Shown: in pieces, positions 44,152-54,007 of the stretch | Position numbering within the stretch: position 1 is the stretch's first letter | How the letters are laid out: every line of letters starts with the position of its first letter | NCBI GenBank assembly: GCA_948434005.1 | Contig: CAOJEH010000003.1 | Span: forward strand, 1-64,000 | From: an uncultured Mycoplasmatota bacterium | Lineage (GTDB): Bacteria > Bacillota_I > Bacilli_A > RF39 > UBA660 | Reading direction: 5' to 3' | DNA length: 64,000 nt | Translations under genes and position numbers: made by a program | The notes under the pieces: model-generated | What the model saw: only the letters and a program-made list of their open reading frames with translations | Database searches by the model: none | Told to the model about the DNA's origin: nothing

Positions 44152-46062
44152 TTATTTATTTCCTAGCATTAATCTTATGGTTCCTTGGTCTTCTAGTTTT
44201 TCTTTAGCTTTAGGAGATTGGGATACTATGTAATCACCTACTCCTGAATATTCTATATTAAAGTTTACTAACAACTTTTTAGCGTCATCTCTTTTCATGC
44301 CTACTACATTTGGAACCTCATACATAATTTTATCTGTCCACTCTAAATCTTTTTCCATTCCACCAGATTGTTTTTTTATTTTTAAAATATCAATTATATC
44401 AAGAAGAATTCTTCTTGCAATAGGTGTTGTTGTATAACTAGATAAGAGAGCAGTGTTTTTGGGATTATCAATAGCAAGATATAATACTGCTTCTGGGTCA
44501 TTAGCTGGTACTACCGCAACAAATGACATAATATAATTATTCACTAAATATTTTCCATCTTTAGCTTTTTGGGCTGTACCTGTTTTTCCACCAATTCTAT
44601 AGCCTTCAATATATGCGGCTTTACCTCCACCTTTAGCTACTACACTTTCTAGGCCCATTCTCATAGTAGCAGAGGTTTCTTTACTAATAGTTCTTCTAAC
44701 TAAATGTTTATATTTTTCCTCTATAACATTATTTGTAACAGCATCATTTATTGATTTTAAAATATATGGTCTATATAAATATCCACCATTAACAATTGAT
44801 GATATTGCAGTCACTTGTTGAATTGGCGTTACACTAACACCTTGACCAAAAGCCGTAGTTGCAAGTTCAACATTACCTACTTGATTTAAATCAAAGATTA
44901 TACCTTTTCCTTCCCCTGTTAAATCAATTTTAGTTTTTTCTCCAAAACCAAATTTATCAATATATGAAAACAATTTTTCTTTACCTAATAATTGACCTAA
45001 TTTTACAAACCCTGGGTTGCATGAGTTTTGTAATACTTGTAAGAAGGTTTGATCTCCATGACCTCCTGCTTTCCAACATTTTAAAATAGAACCATCAACA
45101 TTAACAGATCCTGAATCATGGAAATGATCTTTTTCTAAATCAACTACCTTTTCTTCTACAGCAGTTGCAGTTGTCATTATCTTAAAAGTACTTCCTGGTT
45201 CATATGATGCAAAAATTGGTAGATTTTGACTTAGGCTTTCTAATGAATAATCTTTATAGTTATTAGGATCATACGAAGGTCTTGAACCCATCGCTAAAAC
45301 TTCACCTGTCTTTGGATTCATTACTAAAGCTAGAGCCATATCAGGTGAAAACATATCTACAATATTATCGAGTTCTCTTTCAACTGACTTTTGAATATTA
45401 AGATCAATAGTTAACTGAATATTCATACCACTTACTGGTTCTACATAAACATCTGATAAATTTAGTTGATTTCCTTTAGCATCAGAAAAGTATTTTATAG
45501 CACCACTTGTTCCTGATAATATATCATCATATTGAAGTTCTAATCCGGAAAGACCTTGGTTATCTATTCCAACATATCCTAGTGAATTTGCTAGCAAGTT
45601 ACCATTAGGATAATATCTTTTAGATTCTTTAACTAAATATACACCTTTAAAACCTAAACTATTTATCTTATCTGCTATCTCATAGGATAGTCTTCTTCCC
45701 TCAGGGTGAACTCTTTCTATAGAAGTCTTTTTATATACATGTTTATCCATTTCTTTTTCTGTAACATTTAAGATTTTAGATAACTCTTTAGATACTTCTT
45801 TTTTATTTTTTATTTGATTAGGTACTAATACCAAACTAGTAGTTGTAACATTATCTGCTAAAACTTCACCATTCCTATCTAGTATTTTTCCTCTATCCGC
45901 TGCTACTTCTAAATCTCTACTCCATAAATCATTAGCTAAATCTTTTAATTTGTTATAATCAAAAACTTGAATTTTAAATACTCTAAGAACAATCATTATA
46001 AATAATATAAGTATTATAATTAAAACTATTTTTATTCTTTTATCTATACTTTTAAAAAACAT
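44152..46062 (-). CDS. spoVD: Class B penicillin-binding protein, SpoVD-like, one PASTA domain
   Basis: 636 residues. N-terminal membrane helix (about 11-30), the dimerisation domain with RGKILDRNGEVLA, and a transpeptidase domain with SxxK (Ser291-Lys294), SxN (Ser347-Asn349) and KTG (493-495). A single C-terminal PASTA domain (about 574-634; YEVPNVVGMKRDDAKKLL). One PASTA matches sporulation-specific SpoVD, which makes cortex peptidoglycan with SpoVE, whereas the vegetative PbpB has two; the second class B PBP in this window has two. AGGAGGTATAT precedes the start. Division and sporulation PBPs are tandem in Bacillus but lie more than 10 kb apart here. Confidence 0.88.
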   Translation of the reverse strand: MFFKSIDKRIKIVLIIILILFIMIVLRVFKIQVFDYNKLKDLANDLWSRDLEVAADRGKILDRNGEVLADNVTTTSLVLVPNQIKNKKEVSKELSKILNVTEKEMDKHVYKKTSIERVHPEGRRLSYEIADKINSLGFKGVYLVKESKRYYPNGNLLANSLGYVGIDNQGLSGLELQYDDILSGTSGAIKYFSDAKGNQLNLSDVYVEPVSGMNIQLTIDLNIQKSVERELDNIVDMFSPDMALALVMNPKTGEVLAMGSRPSYDPNNYKDYSLESLSQNLPIFASYEPGSTFKIMTTATAVEEKVVDLEKDHFHDSGSVNVDGSILKCWKAGGHGDQTFLQVLQNSCNPGFVKLGQLLGKEKLFSYIDKFGFGEKTKIDLTGEGKGIIFDLNQVGNVELATTAFGQGVSVTPIQQVTAISSIVNGGYLYRPYILKSINDAVTNNVIEEKYKHLVRRTISKETSATMRMGLESVVAKGGGKAAYIEGYRIGGKTGTAQKAKDGKYLVNNYIMSFVAVVPANDPEAVLYLAIDNPKNTALLSSYTTTPIARRILLDIIDILKIKKQSGGMEKDLEWTDKIMYEVPNVVGMKRDDAKKLLVNFNIEYSGVGDYIVSQSPKAKEKLEDQGTIRLMLGNK

Positions 46063-46095
46063 ATATACCTCCTATTCTTATTTTATTTATAATGC

Positions 46096-46130
46096 AAAAA
46101 AAAAGAACTAATATAATTATTAGCTTCTTA
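46096..46130 (-). terminator. Terminator after the unknown gene at 46128-46670
   Basis: Stem AAGAAGCTAATA with TATTAGTTCTT (one bulged G) followed by nine T. The gene's TAA stop sits at the base of the stem. Confidence 0.75.
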
Positions 46131-46670
46131 TGCATGAGCAACCATACTTATAGGTCTTCTGCTTTTCTCTTTTACTTTGTTAGTTTCTGATATTTTCTTA
46201 TAAGACTCTTTTTTCGCTATTTCAGCCAATTGCTTTGCCTGTTCATAAACAGTTAGTAATCTATCTGTAATTTCGCTTTCTTCCTTATAAAAATATTCAG
46301 CTATACCTTTTAATCCCATTAAGCAACTTGAATCCATATTAGTAAATATGTCCCATTTTACTCCGCCAACCTCATTTTTTTGAGACATAATATCAAAATC
46401 TTCTCTAGTTATTTCTACTTTACTGGTTTTAGTATCTTCATCAACTACTTTTCTAATACATTTTTTACTAACTATAACCTTTTTTTGTGTTCTAGCTTCT
46501 CTAAAACCTATAATATTACCAGTAGCTTCGTCTGTAATTGGCATTACTAAAATTATTCCTAATGGATCAGATATAGATAATTTTTTCCTATTATTTTTTA
46601 TTATTGCTCTAGCATATGCAACATATAAAGTTTCTTGTTGAATACTACTTTGTATATAATCTTTTTTCAT
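46128..46670 (-). CDS. Soluble protein of unknown function
   Basis: 180 residues, no membrane segment. The N-terminal half looks alpha/beta (ISDPLGIILVMPITDEATGNIIGFREARTQKKVIV), with a basic central part (KKCIRKVV) and a Lys/Glu-rich helical C-terminus. I recognise no family. AAAGGGGAA precedes the start. The promoter (46770-46798) implies an untranslated leader of about 90 bases, unusually long for this window, and a terminator follows immediately. It sits between spoVD and a Nudix gene; neither suggests a role. Confidence 0.6.
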   Translation of the reverse strand: MKKDYIQSSIQQETLYVAYARAIIKNNRKKLSISDPLGIILVMPITDEATGNIIGFREARTQKKVIVSKKCIRKVVDEDTKTSKVEITREDFDIMSQKNEVGGVKWDIFTNMDSSCLMGLKGIAEYFYKEESEITDRLLTVYEQAKQLAEIAKKESYKKISETNKVKEKSRRPISMVAHA

Positions 46671-46769
46671 AATAATTTCCCCTTTGCAATGTAGTCCCTA
46701 GTAAGATATGCATTAATATTTATATTTATTACTTTTTTACTAATAAACTATTTAATAGCAACGGGTCTT

Positions 46770-46798
46770 ATTGTAACATAGATTATTTATTTTTGCAA
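46770..46798 (-). promoter_or_regulatory. Promoter of the unknown gene, inside the end of the Nudix gene
   Basis: -35 TTGCAA (46798-46793), 17-base spacer ending TGT (extended -10), -10 TACAAT (46775-46770). Confidence 0.6.
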
Positions 46799-47304
46799 GT
46801 ATTTTTGTAAATATTATAAGCTAGAATCATTTCATCTCCTACTATTTTTGCATCTTTATACTTATTATAATTAGTAGTAATAACATTTACTAAATCTTCT
46901 AATTTTACATATTCAAATCTAAAATCGTTATCTAATTCTTCTTTTGTACGATTAGTTTTTTCTATATTAGGTTTTAAATCTGTTTTTACTACATAATAGT
47001 AGTGCTTACAATTCCTATTTTCTTTTGTTATAGGATGATCATTACAATAGTGTTCTAAAAGTAGGAATGGTTTGATATCTGCTATATTTAGATCAATACC
47101 AACTTCTTCTAATACTTCTCTATTTAGACATTTTATTAAGTCTTCTTTATCTTCTATATGACCACCAATAAACTGATAACAATTTCTACTATAACCTAAT
47201 AATATCTCATCATTACTATTAATTAATAATACTTTTATCCTAGTTACTTCACTAGTCAGTTCATCTTTAGTTATACCTAAATCATTTTTTATAATGTGTT
47301 GCAT
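46783..47304 (-). CDS. Nudix hydrolase
   Basis: 173 residues with a complete Nudix box: GHIEDKEDLIKCLNREVLEEVGI fits G-x5-E-x7-REUxEExGU, giving the Mg2+-binding glutamates. The preceding strand VLLINSNDEILLGYSR and a GGH motif support the fold. Substrate cannot be read; it hydrolyses a nucleoside diphosphate linked to some moiety. Ribosome-binding site GGGAAGGTG. It lies after the terminator of the LCP gene, with a TATAAT element 18 bases upstream of its start. Confidence 0.9.
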   Translation of the reverse strand: MQHIIKNDLGITKDELTSEVTRIKVLLINSNDEILLGYSRNCYQFIGGHIEDKEDLIKCLNREVLEEVGIDLNIADIKPFLLLEHYCNDHPITKENRNCKHYYYVVKTDLKPNIEKTNRTKEELDNDFRFEYVKLEDLVNVITTNYNKYKDAKIVGDEMILAYNIYKNTCKNK

Positions 47305-47332
47305 TTTTACACCTTCCCTAGATTATAGTATC

Positions 47333-47364
47333 AAAAAAAGAATATGATAGCAAGTAACATATCC
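47333..47364 (-). terminator. Terminator of the LCP gene
   Basis: Stem GGATATG with CATATTC (one wobble), 11-base loop, followed by seven T. Confidence 0.65.
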
Positions 47365-47414
47365 TTTATTAGTTTATCTATGTTTTATATGATTATTCAT
47401 ATCATACAATGCAA

Positions 47415-48818
47415 TTATTTTTCTTCTAAATATTCATCTAATTTTTCTTTTGCAGTATTTATAGTCGCCTCATCTGGTATCATAACATATAAATTTCTAT
47501 TACCCATACTATAAGTTGGTTGCATAGAACCTGTTCCATCTAAACTAATTGATTCTATTTGCCAATCTGTTCTTTTACTTATTTGCATTTTAAATATATC
47601 TGTCATTTCTTCATATGTCATACTAGTTTCAAAGGTTCCTTCAAGTGAAGTTAAAATATCTTTATATTTAGTAATATATTCTACACTAGACATTTTCTTT
47701 ATCATTGCAGTTATAATGGCTTGTTGATTTTCTCCTCTATGACGGTCTCCTGTTGCATATGATTTTCTTTCTCTGGCAAAAGCTAGTGCAGTCTCTCCAT
47801 CCATATGATTAATTCCTTGATTAATTCTAATTCTTCCTAGTTGTAAAGCTTTATCTGAATATACATCTACTCCATCTAATAAATCAATTGTTTTAGTAAG
47901 AGTTGAGAAGTTAATTCTAACAAAGTAATCAATTTTAGTATCTAATAAATTATTAATAGTTTTCATACTAGTATCTATTCCATAAATACCTGAATGAGTT
48001 AATTTATCTTTTACTCCCTTAGTATTATAAAGTTGTACATAGTAATCTCTAGGTATAGATAGTAATAGTATTTTTCCTGTATTTGGATTAACTGCTGCTA
48101 GGATATTAACATCACTTCTAGATACACTAGAAATTTGTCCATATGTATCTATACCACTTATATAAATTAAGAATGGTTCTGTAGATGTAGATTTAATCTT
48201 CTTTTTATTTCCTTTTTTAACAATTATTTTATATTGTTTAATTATCTTTGTATTTAGGGCTAAATCTGCATTTTCTTCCTTTAATAAACTATAGTAACTA
48301 TCTTCTATTATAGCGCCTGTAATATTACCCATAGTAATATCTTCCGTAAACTTATCTACTTCTTTATACTTTTTTTCTTTATAATTAACATCTTGTTTTA
48401 TTTTAAACTTAACTAAACTATAGTTTTTATCTGATTTTAAATAACCAACGTCTTTATTATACAAGTCTCCCATATGGCTCATACTACCATTTGAATTTAC
48501 TACTACATCATATGTTACTTCTTCAAAGTTTTTAGCAACTAGGCTATTCATAAAATCATGAGTAGCATTAATATAAGTCATTAAATATATTTGTCCTATA
48601 ATAAAGATAATAGATAATATATTAAATAGTAATCTACTAATAAATCCAGTCTTTTTTCTTATTAATTTAAATACAAATAATAATACAAATAAGAGTAAGA
48701 CTATACCTATTATTAAGAAATATCTAAATGGTATTAAATTTAGATTATATATCATATACATAAGGATTAAAAATACTATAGTTAGTATAAATCCATTTAT
48801 TTTAGAAATTGTTTTCAT
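47415..48818 (-). CDS. LytR-CpsA-Psr (LCP) family glycopolymer ligase, CpsA-like topology
   Basis: 467 residues. Three predicted N-terminal membrane helices (about 7-26, 31-50 and 60-81), an accessory extracellular domain of about 130 residues, then the LCP catalytic domain: SRSDVNILAAVNPNTGKILLLSIPRDYYV, the conserved ALAFARERKSY, and DRHRGENQQ with the basic residues that bind polyprenyl pyrophosphate. LCP enzymes attach wall teichoic acid or capsule to peptidoglycan. The multi-helix N-terminus plus accessory domain match streptococcal CpsA. It lies just downstream of the exopolysaccharide operon, with its own promoter. Confidence 0.93.
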   Translation of the reverse strand: MKTISKINGFILTIVFLILMYMIYNLNLIPFRYFLIIGIVLLLFVLLFVFKLIRKKTGFISRLLFNILSIIFIIGQIYLMTYINATHDFMNSLVAKNFEEVTYDVVVNSNGSMSHMGDLYNKDVGYLKSDKNYSLVKFKIKQDVNYKEKKYKEVDKFTEDITMGNITGAIIEDSYYSLLKEENADLALNTKIIKQYKIIVKKGNKKKIKSTSTEPFLIYISGIDTYGQISSVSRSDVNILAAVNPNTGKILLLSIPRDYYVQLYNTKGVKDKLTHSGIYGIDTSMKTINNLLDTKIDYFVRINFSTLTKTIDLLDGVDVYSDKALQLGRIRINQGINHMDGETALAFARERKSYATGDRHRGENQQAIITAMIKKMSSVEYITKYKDILTSLEGTFETSMTYEEMTDIFKMQISKRTDWQIESISLDGTGSMQPTYSMGNRNLYVMIPDEATINTAKEKLDEYLEEK

Positions 48819-48845
48819 TATATCACTTCCTTAAAAGTAGTAATT

Positions 48846-48874
48846 ATTATAATTACTATTTTATAATTATTCAA
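48846..48874 (-). promoter_or_regulatory. Promoter of the LCP gene
   Basis: -35 TTGAAT (48874-48869), 17-base spacer, -10 TATAAT (48851-48846). Confidence 0.65.
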
Positions 48875-48953
48875 TGTATTATTAAGTAAAATATGTAAAT
48901 ATATGTAAACCATAGAATACAATTTTACTTTTCATAATATTAATATTTATTTA

Positions 48954-50459
48954 CTATTTTCTTTTAATAAGGTTAATGCAATACTTAAAATTATTGTTAT
49001 TTTTAAAGATCATTATTATAATTATATTTGGTATTAAGATACTTATAATAGTATTAAATATTAAACTTATAAAGTTATTATTAAAATTAACTATACTTGA
49101 TATAAAATAACTTACAGAGATTATTGTTATAAAAAGAAATAAATATAGTATTGTTTCTTTTATATAAGATTTATATTTTCTATCAAATAATTTTTTATAA
49201 ACAAATTTAGGATAACTATAGCACCATATTATTAAACTACTAATTATTGTTCCTATAAATACGCCTGCTAATCCAAAATTTTTTACTAATATAACTGATG
49301 CTACTATATTTGTAGTTGCTTCAATTATTGGAACATATCTATCTTCATAATAAATACCTGCCGCCTCTTTAAAAATACTATATGAATATCTCATCATTTT
49401 TTGAAAGTAATTAATAACCAAGACTAATAAAACATATATTGGCAGTAAATATTCTTTTCCAATCCATATTTTAATAAAATCACTCATCATCAATAATAGT
49501 GCTGTTGATGTAAATGTACAAAGCCAAAAATTTAGAAATCTTATTTTTTTAAATATATCAAATGCCTTTTCTTTACTATCTTTTACTATCATATTTCCTA
49601 TACTAGGTGTTAATGATGTCATAACTTGTCCAAACAAAACATTTATTGCATTAATAATTAAATAGTAATTAGAATACAATCCAACTGATATAACTCCTAA
49701 AAATCTGGATATTACTATATTATCAGTTCCTAATACTACAAATGCTGCTATTTTATGGAAAAATAATGCCTTAATTTTTTTAAATATGTCTTTTTCTATT
49801 TTTTTATCTAGTTTTTGTATATTTTTTTCTTTTAAATATTTATATTTTTTATTTACAATAATAGTAATAAATATATTTTCAAGTATTCTAAATATAATTT
49901 TAACTACTAAATATAAATAATAATTTTTAGTTATATACAATGCTATTAATTGTGTAGTATTTAATAATATTAAATATATCATATGTACTATATTAACAAT
50001 ATAGTTTTTTTGATCTGCATATAATAGACTTCTTTTATATGAAAATATATAAGAAAATACTATATCAATAATAAATAATATATATATTAATTCTATGTTA
50101 ACAGCTATAGTAACTTTTCCTGTAAAGTAACCTAAAAAAGGTGTTATAGATATACCAATTAATAATACAATTATAGCTATAATATTATAGGCTTTTTTAT
50201 AAAAATTCATTAATGAATTTATAGTATCATAATCTTTATTTACAATAGGTTTATATAGATTATATATAATAGCAGAGCCTATACCTAATTCAACTATACC
50301 AAGCATTGAAATTATATTAGTAAATAGACCATTTATACCTAAATATTCAGCCCCTAGTGTTTTAATAAAAACAGACTGAGCAATCAACCCCACAAATATA
50401 GCTACAATATTAGAAGCTAGTGCTGCTATTGTATTTCTTATTGAATTTTTTGTTCTCAC
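48954..50459 (-). CDS. Polysaccharide flippase (Wzx/MOP superfamily)
   Basis: 501 residues with about 14 membrane helices, no soluble domain. N-terminal SIRNTIAALASNIVAIFVGLIAQSVFIKTLGAEYLGINGLFTNIISML is typical for Gram-positive oligosaccharide-repeat flippases, and a central GTDNIVISRFLGVISVGLYSNYYLI matches the same group. It would move undecaprenyl-PP-linked repeat units across the membrane. It is the last gene of the six-gene exopolysaccharide operon and follows the GT4 gene by 24 bases. Confidence 0.9.
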   Translation of the reverse strand: MRTKNSIRNTIAALASNIVAIFVGLIAQSVFIKTLGAEYLGINGLFTNIISMLGIVELGIGSAIIYNLYKPIVNKDYDTINSLMNFYKKAYNIIAIIVLLIGISITPFLGYFTGKVTIAVNIELIYILFIIDIVFSYIFSYKRSLLYADQKNYIVNIVHMIYLILLNTTQLIALYITKNYYLYLVVKIIFRILENIFITIIVNKKYKYLKEKNIQKLDKKIEKDIFKKIKALFFHKIAAFVVLGTDNIVISRFLGVISVGLYSNYYLIINAINVLFGQVMTSLTPSIGNMIVKDSKEKAFDIFKKIRFLNFWLCTFTSTALLLMMSDFIKIWIGKEYLLPIYVLLVLVINYFQKMMRYSYSIFKEAAGIYYEDRYVPIIEATTNIVASVILVKNFGLAGVFIGTIISSLIIWCYSYPKFVYKKLFDRKYKSYIKETILYLFLFITIISVSYFISSIVNFNNNFISLIFNTIISILIPNIIIIMIFKNNNNFKYCINLIKRK

Positions 50460-50483
50460 TATATCACCTCATATTTAGTATAA

Positions 50484-51566
50484 CTAATCATTATATACTT
50501 CAAATAATTTTTTTATAGTTGTATCAATTGAGTATATACCATTTTTTAATTGTTTTTGTGTATCTATTCTATTCATATCTGTTTCATTTATCTTTACTGC
50601 CCAGTCCTTTGAAGTTTTTTTAAGTGAATAAAATTCTATACATTCTGTTAATTTTATCTCTTTAGTTATCACATCACTAATAATTGCTTGTAAACCATTT
50701 GCTTGCACCTCAACTAATGATACTGGAAAGCCTTCATATATAGATGGAAATATAATGATGTCAAACATATTTAAAATTTTATTAACATCATTCCTACTTC
50801 CTAACATCTTAACATTATTTTCTAATTTTTTTCTTTTAATATCATTACTTATTTCATTATATAAAGGACCATCTCCAATTAAAACTAATTTGCTATTTTT
50901 ATTTATTTTCAAATACTCATTATATATTTCTAATAGAAATTTATGGTTTTTGGGGGTATCTATTCTACCAATATGTCCTATTACTACTTCATTATCCTTT
51001 ATATTATATTGTTTTCTATATTTATTTCTTTCTTTAATATTAAATTTGTAATTTGAAATATCTATACCATTAGGAATTATATCAAATTTATATTTTCCAT
51101 ATAATGCTGTTCCTGCCTCATTACTACAAGCTAAAAGATTAGTAGAAAATAATTTCATTATAGTTCTTGAAATAAACCATTTTATTTTTTTTAAAATACG
51201 CTTTTCTAAAAGTGCATAAGATGAATGTGAATGGCATATTCTTTTTCCTATATGTGAAAAGTATGATGCAATCATAACGTAAGCACAATTAAAATGAGTA
51301 TGTGCATGAACTACATCAGGTTTTTCTTTTTTTATTACTTCATATAATTGCTTTATATGTTTAAAAGTTGATACACTATTTGGATTAGAAATCCTTATAA
51401 TTCTTCCACCCATACTAATTATTTCCTTTTCATAATCAAATTCTTCATCAGTATAAGTTAAAAATACTATTTCGTTTGTTTCTTTATCAATATTCCTATA
51501 TATATTCATTAAAAAAGATTCAATACCACCTATATTCATAGTGCTATTTACATGAATTATTTTCAT
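50484..51566 (-). CDS. GT4-family glycosyltransferase (EpsF-like)
   Basis: 360 residues, GT-B fold. N-terminal acceptor domain with NIGGIESFLMNIYRNI and DVVHAHTHFN. C-terminal donor domain with IGHIGRIDTPKNH, LIGDGPL and the retaining-enzyme E-x7-E signature in PSIYEGFPVSLVEVQANGL. Cytoplasmic; it adds a sugar to the growing lipid-linked repeat. The most similar pattern I know is EpsF of exopolysaccharide clusters. It starts 3 bases after the EpsG-like gene. Confidence 0.92.
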   Translation of the reverse strand: MKIIHVNSTMNIGGIESFLMNIYRNIDKETNEIVFLTYTDEEFDYEKEIISMGGRIIRISNPNSVSTFKHIKQLYEVIKKEKPDVVHAHTHFNCAYVMIASYFSHIGKRICHSHSSYALLEKRILKKIKWFISRTIMKLFSTNLLACSNEAGTALYGKYKFDIIPNGIDISNYKFNIKERNKYRKQYNIKDNEVVIGHIGRIDTPKNHKFLLEIYNEYLKINKNSKLVLIGDGPLYNEISNDIKRKKLENNVKMLGSRNDVNKILNMFDIIIFPSIYEGFPVSLVEVQANGLQAIISDVITKEIKLTECIEFYSLKKTSKDWAVKINETDMNRIDTQKQLKNGIYSIDTTIKKLFEVYND

Positions 51567-51569
51567 TAT

Positions 51570-52733
51570 TTATCCCCCTTTTATTAAACTAAATATATTT
51601 TTGAATAAACTTAGTCCTTCAAAATTTTCATTTCTAAATACTTTATAAAAGTATGTAATATATAAAACTCCTAATATGAAAGTAATTATATATAATGATA
51701 GTTTAACTAAATTGATTTTTCCCTTAGAAAAATAATTCATAAGTGGTACTATACCTATTAATTGAATTCCCATAATAAACCTTATCATTACAATTGATTT
51801 TGGCATCATTAAAATAGTACTAATTGCTAATAGTATTATAAAACTATTTTCCTTAACCGATTTTTTTCGATTTTTATTTAATACTATTGATAATATTATT
51901 ACAATTAATTTTGTAATTTCTATAAAGAATATCATACCTCTATAAAGTTTATGCATCCTATAATTTTCTTTTATATAGACATTATACATATTTAATATTG
52001 TAGCAAATATTTCTGATGAAAATATATTATTTATAAAATTTATTACATAATATGAAAATATGAAAATTAATAAACAAGTTGCTATTGATTTAAAACTTAA
52101 CTTATTTTTAAATAATTTAAATATAAATAGTATTGCTACTATAAAAAACATTGAATTATGAATAAATAATGTTAAGAAATAAATAATATATGATAATAAC
52201 TTATTACCACCTTTCGTATATTCATTATAAAAGGCAAAAGCAAACAAAATTATTGCTATATAATAGTATAATCCACTAATAAAATAAAGAGCATTAAAAC
52301 CAAATATATTAAAAACTACAACTATTATGAAAGCTGGATTTGATATATTAACTTTCTTTCTATAATCATACATCATATAAAACATTAATGTATAACCTAA
52401 TGATACTACAAAAAATTGCAATAAATTATAGTTAGAAGTTAATGAGATTATATAACTATATATTAAGGGTATAATCTCTAAATCGATAGTTTTGGCTTTT
52501 ATTAAAAATTGTGCAAAATTTAAATTTTCGACTTGTTTTAATATTAATTGATGTCTAAATAAATCATAATTACTTGGAGGTATAAAATAATAAATAATTA
52601 TTCCTAATGTAACACCTATTAATAATGAATAAATTATGCCTTTTTTCTTTGAATCAAATAAGTAAAAAAATAAAAATACTGGTAATCCTATAATTGGAAA
52701 CAGGAAAAATAATAATAAACAGACAATTAACAT
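51570..52733 (-). CDS. EpsG-like polysaccharide polymerase
   Basis: 387 residues, about ten membrane helices. The outer-loop motif PPSNYDLFRHQLILKQVENL with the D-x-x-R-H core is characteristic of the EpsG family, whose members replace Wzy as repeat-unit polymerases in Gram-positive clusters. The position between glycosyltransferase genes and a flippase supports this. Sequence variation in the family is high, so the exact linkage cannot be inferred. Confidence 0.85.
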   Translation of the reverse strand: MLIVCLLLFFLFPIIGLPVFLFFYLFDSKKKGIIYSLLIGVTLGIIIYYFIPPSNYDLFRHQLILKQVENLNFAQFLIKAKTIDLEIIPLIYSYIISLTSNYNLLQFFVVSLGYTLMFYMMYDYRKKVNISNPAFIIVVVFNIFGFNALYFISGLYYYIAIILFAFAFYNEYTKGGNKLLSYIIYFLTLFIHNSMFFIVAILFIFKLFKNKLSFKSIATCLLIFIFSYYVINFINNIFSSEIFATILNMYNVYIKENYRMHKLYRGMIFFIEITKLIVIILSIVLNKNRKKSVKENSFIILLAISTILMMPKSIVMIRFIMGIQLIGIVPLMNYFSKGKINLVKLSLYIITFILGVLYITYFYKVFRNENFEGLSLFKNIFSLIKGG

Positions 52734-52754
52734 TTTTAATCAACCCTTTCTATT

Positions 52755-53954
52755 TTATAATTTACTTATTTCATCAAAAACCCTTTTACAATTATTAGTA
52801 TCATTAATTTCAAAAAAGTCATCAATTCTATTAATATATTTACTATTTAATTTATAATCATTTTTTATTATACTTATTATCTCTTCAACTAAACAATCTT
52901 CGTTATATATTACTTTACCGAAGCCATCATCTTCATAAGAAAAGAAGCCTTCTTGTAATTGTTTTTCTCTATATTCTTCTATATCAAATTGATAATATAA
53001 AAGAGGTTTTTTCATATAAGCAAAATCCATAGCAACACTAGAATAATCAGTTATTAATAAAGCCGATTCTATAAGCAGTTTTTGTATATCAATATCTTGA
53101 TTATCAACAATTTTTACATTATTTGATTTTGTTTTAAATTTGTTTACAAATTTTTGCATATTTCTATGTGGAAAAAAGTATACAGTAATGCCATGTTTTT
53201 CTATATAATCAACTAGTTTTTTATTATTAAGTAGATTGTTATATCGTTTATAATATTCGGTAGTAATAAAACTTTCATTTTTGTTTAATGCATTAGTATC
53301 ACGACCTAGCCAATTTCTCCATGTAGGCATAATTACAACTTGTTTTTTATTAATACTATTTCTATTTAAATTATCAAATCTAGGGAATCCCAAATATTTA
53401 ACATTATCATTTGGATAACCAAATTTAGATTTTATATACTCATACTCTGGTTTTGCTGCACAAATGATTGTAGAAAATTTTGTATTTTTATAATATAACC
53501 ACGGAGAATCATTATGTGTAATACCATGTTGTAAAAAAACTCTATTATTAAATAAATTTAATACTACATGTAGTATATAAAATAATGGAGGGTTTGGATT
53601 ACCATATTTATGAGTACTAATATTTTTATATGCTGCAAGATAATAAATCCAATGTTTTAAACTTCCAAATGATATTACATTTCCTAAATCCTTAATTTTT
53701 AAATAATCTTTACTCTTCTTGTTGATTGCATAGTAAACATAATCTTGTTTATAATTAGTCCTTATGTATTTAAATAAATGATATCCATTATCTCTAGCTT
53801 CATTCTCTGCCTCACATATTAAATATAATTTTCTATTTCTTATTTTTAAATATAATTTATAAATTAAACTAGGAAGTAATAAAACTAAAAATATAAAAAC
53901 AGATAAAATATCTTTTAATTTTATATATTTTATACTGTCACTAAATTTCTTCAT
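52755..53954 (-). CDS. CDP-glycerol glycerophosphotransferase family protein (TagB/TagF-like)
   Basis: 399 residues from ATG 53954 (GGGAGTGAT upstream; the in-frame TTG at 53969 is unlikely). N-terminal hydrophobic segment (about 20-36) for membrane association, then a GT-B-like domain with the family motifs FLQHGITHND, MPTWRNWLG and LITDYSSVAMDFAYMKKPLLYYQFD. These proteins transfer glycerol phosphate (or ribitol phosphate) from CDP-alditol to teichoic acid or to a sugar. In this operon it may decorate the repeat unit. No CDP-glycerol synthase (tagD) is visible in the window. Confidence 0.9.
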   Translation of the reverse strand: MKKFSDSIKYIKLKDILSVFIFLVLLLPSLIYKLYLKIRNRKLYLICEAENEARDNGYHLFKYIRTNYKQDYVYYAINKKSKDYLKIKDLGNVISFGSLKHWIYYLAAYKNISTHKYGNPNPPLFYILHVVLNLFNNRVFLQHGITHNDSPWLYYKNTKFSTIICAAKPEYEYIKSKFGYPNDNVKYLGFPRFDNLNRNSINKKQVVIMPTWRNWLGRDTNALNKNESFITTEYYKRYNNLLNNKKLVDYIEKHGITVYFFPHRNMQKFVNKFKTKSNNVKIVDNQDIDIQKLLIESALLITDYSSVAMDFAYMKKPLLYYQFDIEEYREKQLQEGFFSYEDDGFGKVIYNEDCLVEEIISIIKNDYKLNSKYINRIDDFFEINDTNNCKRVFDEISKL

Positions 53955-54007
53955 TATTATCACTCCCAATTTATACTTTATATTATTTTAATTATCAATA
54001 ACATCTT

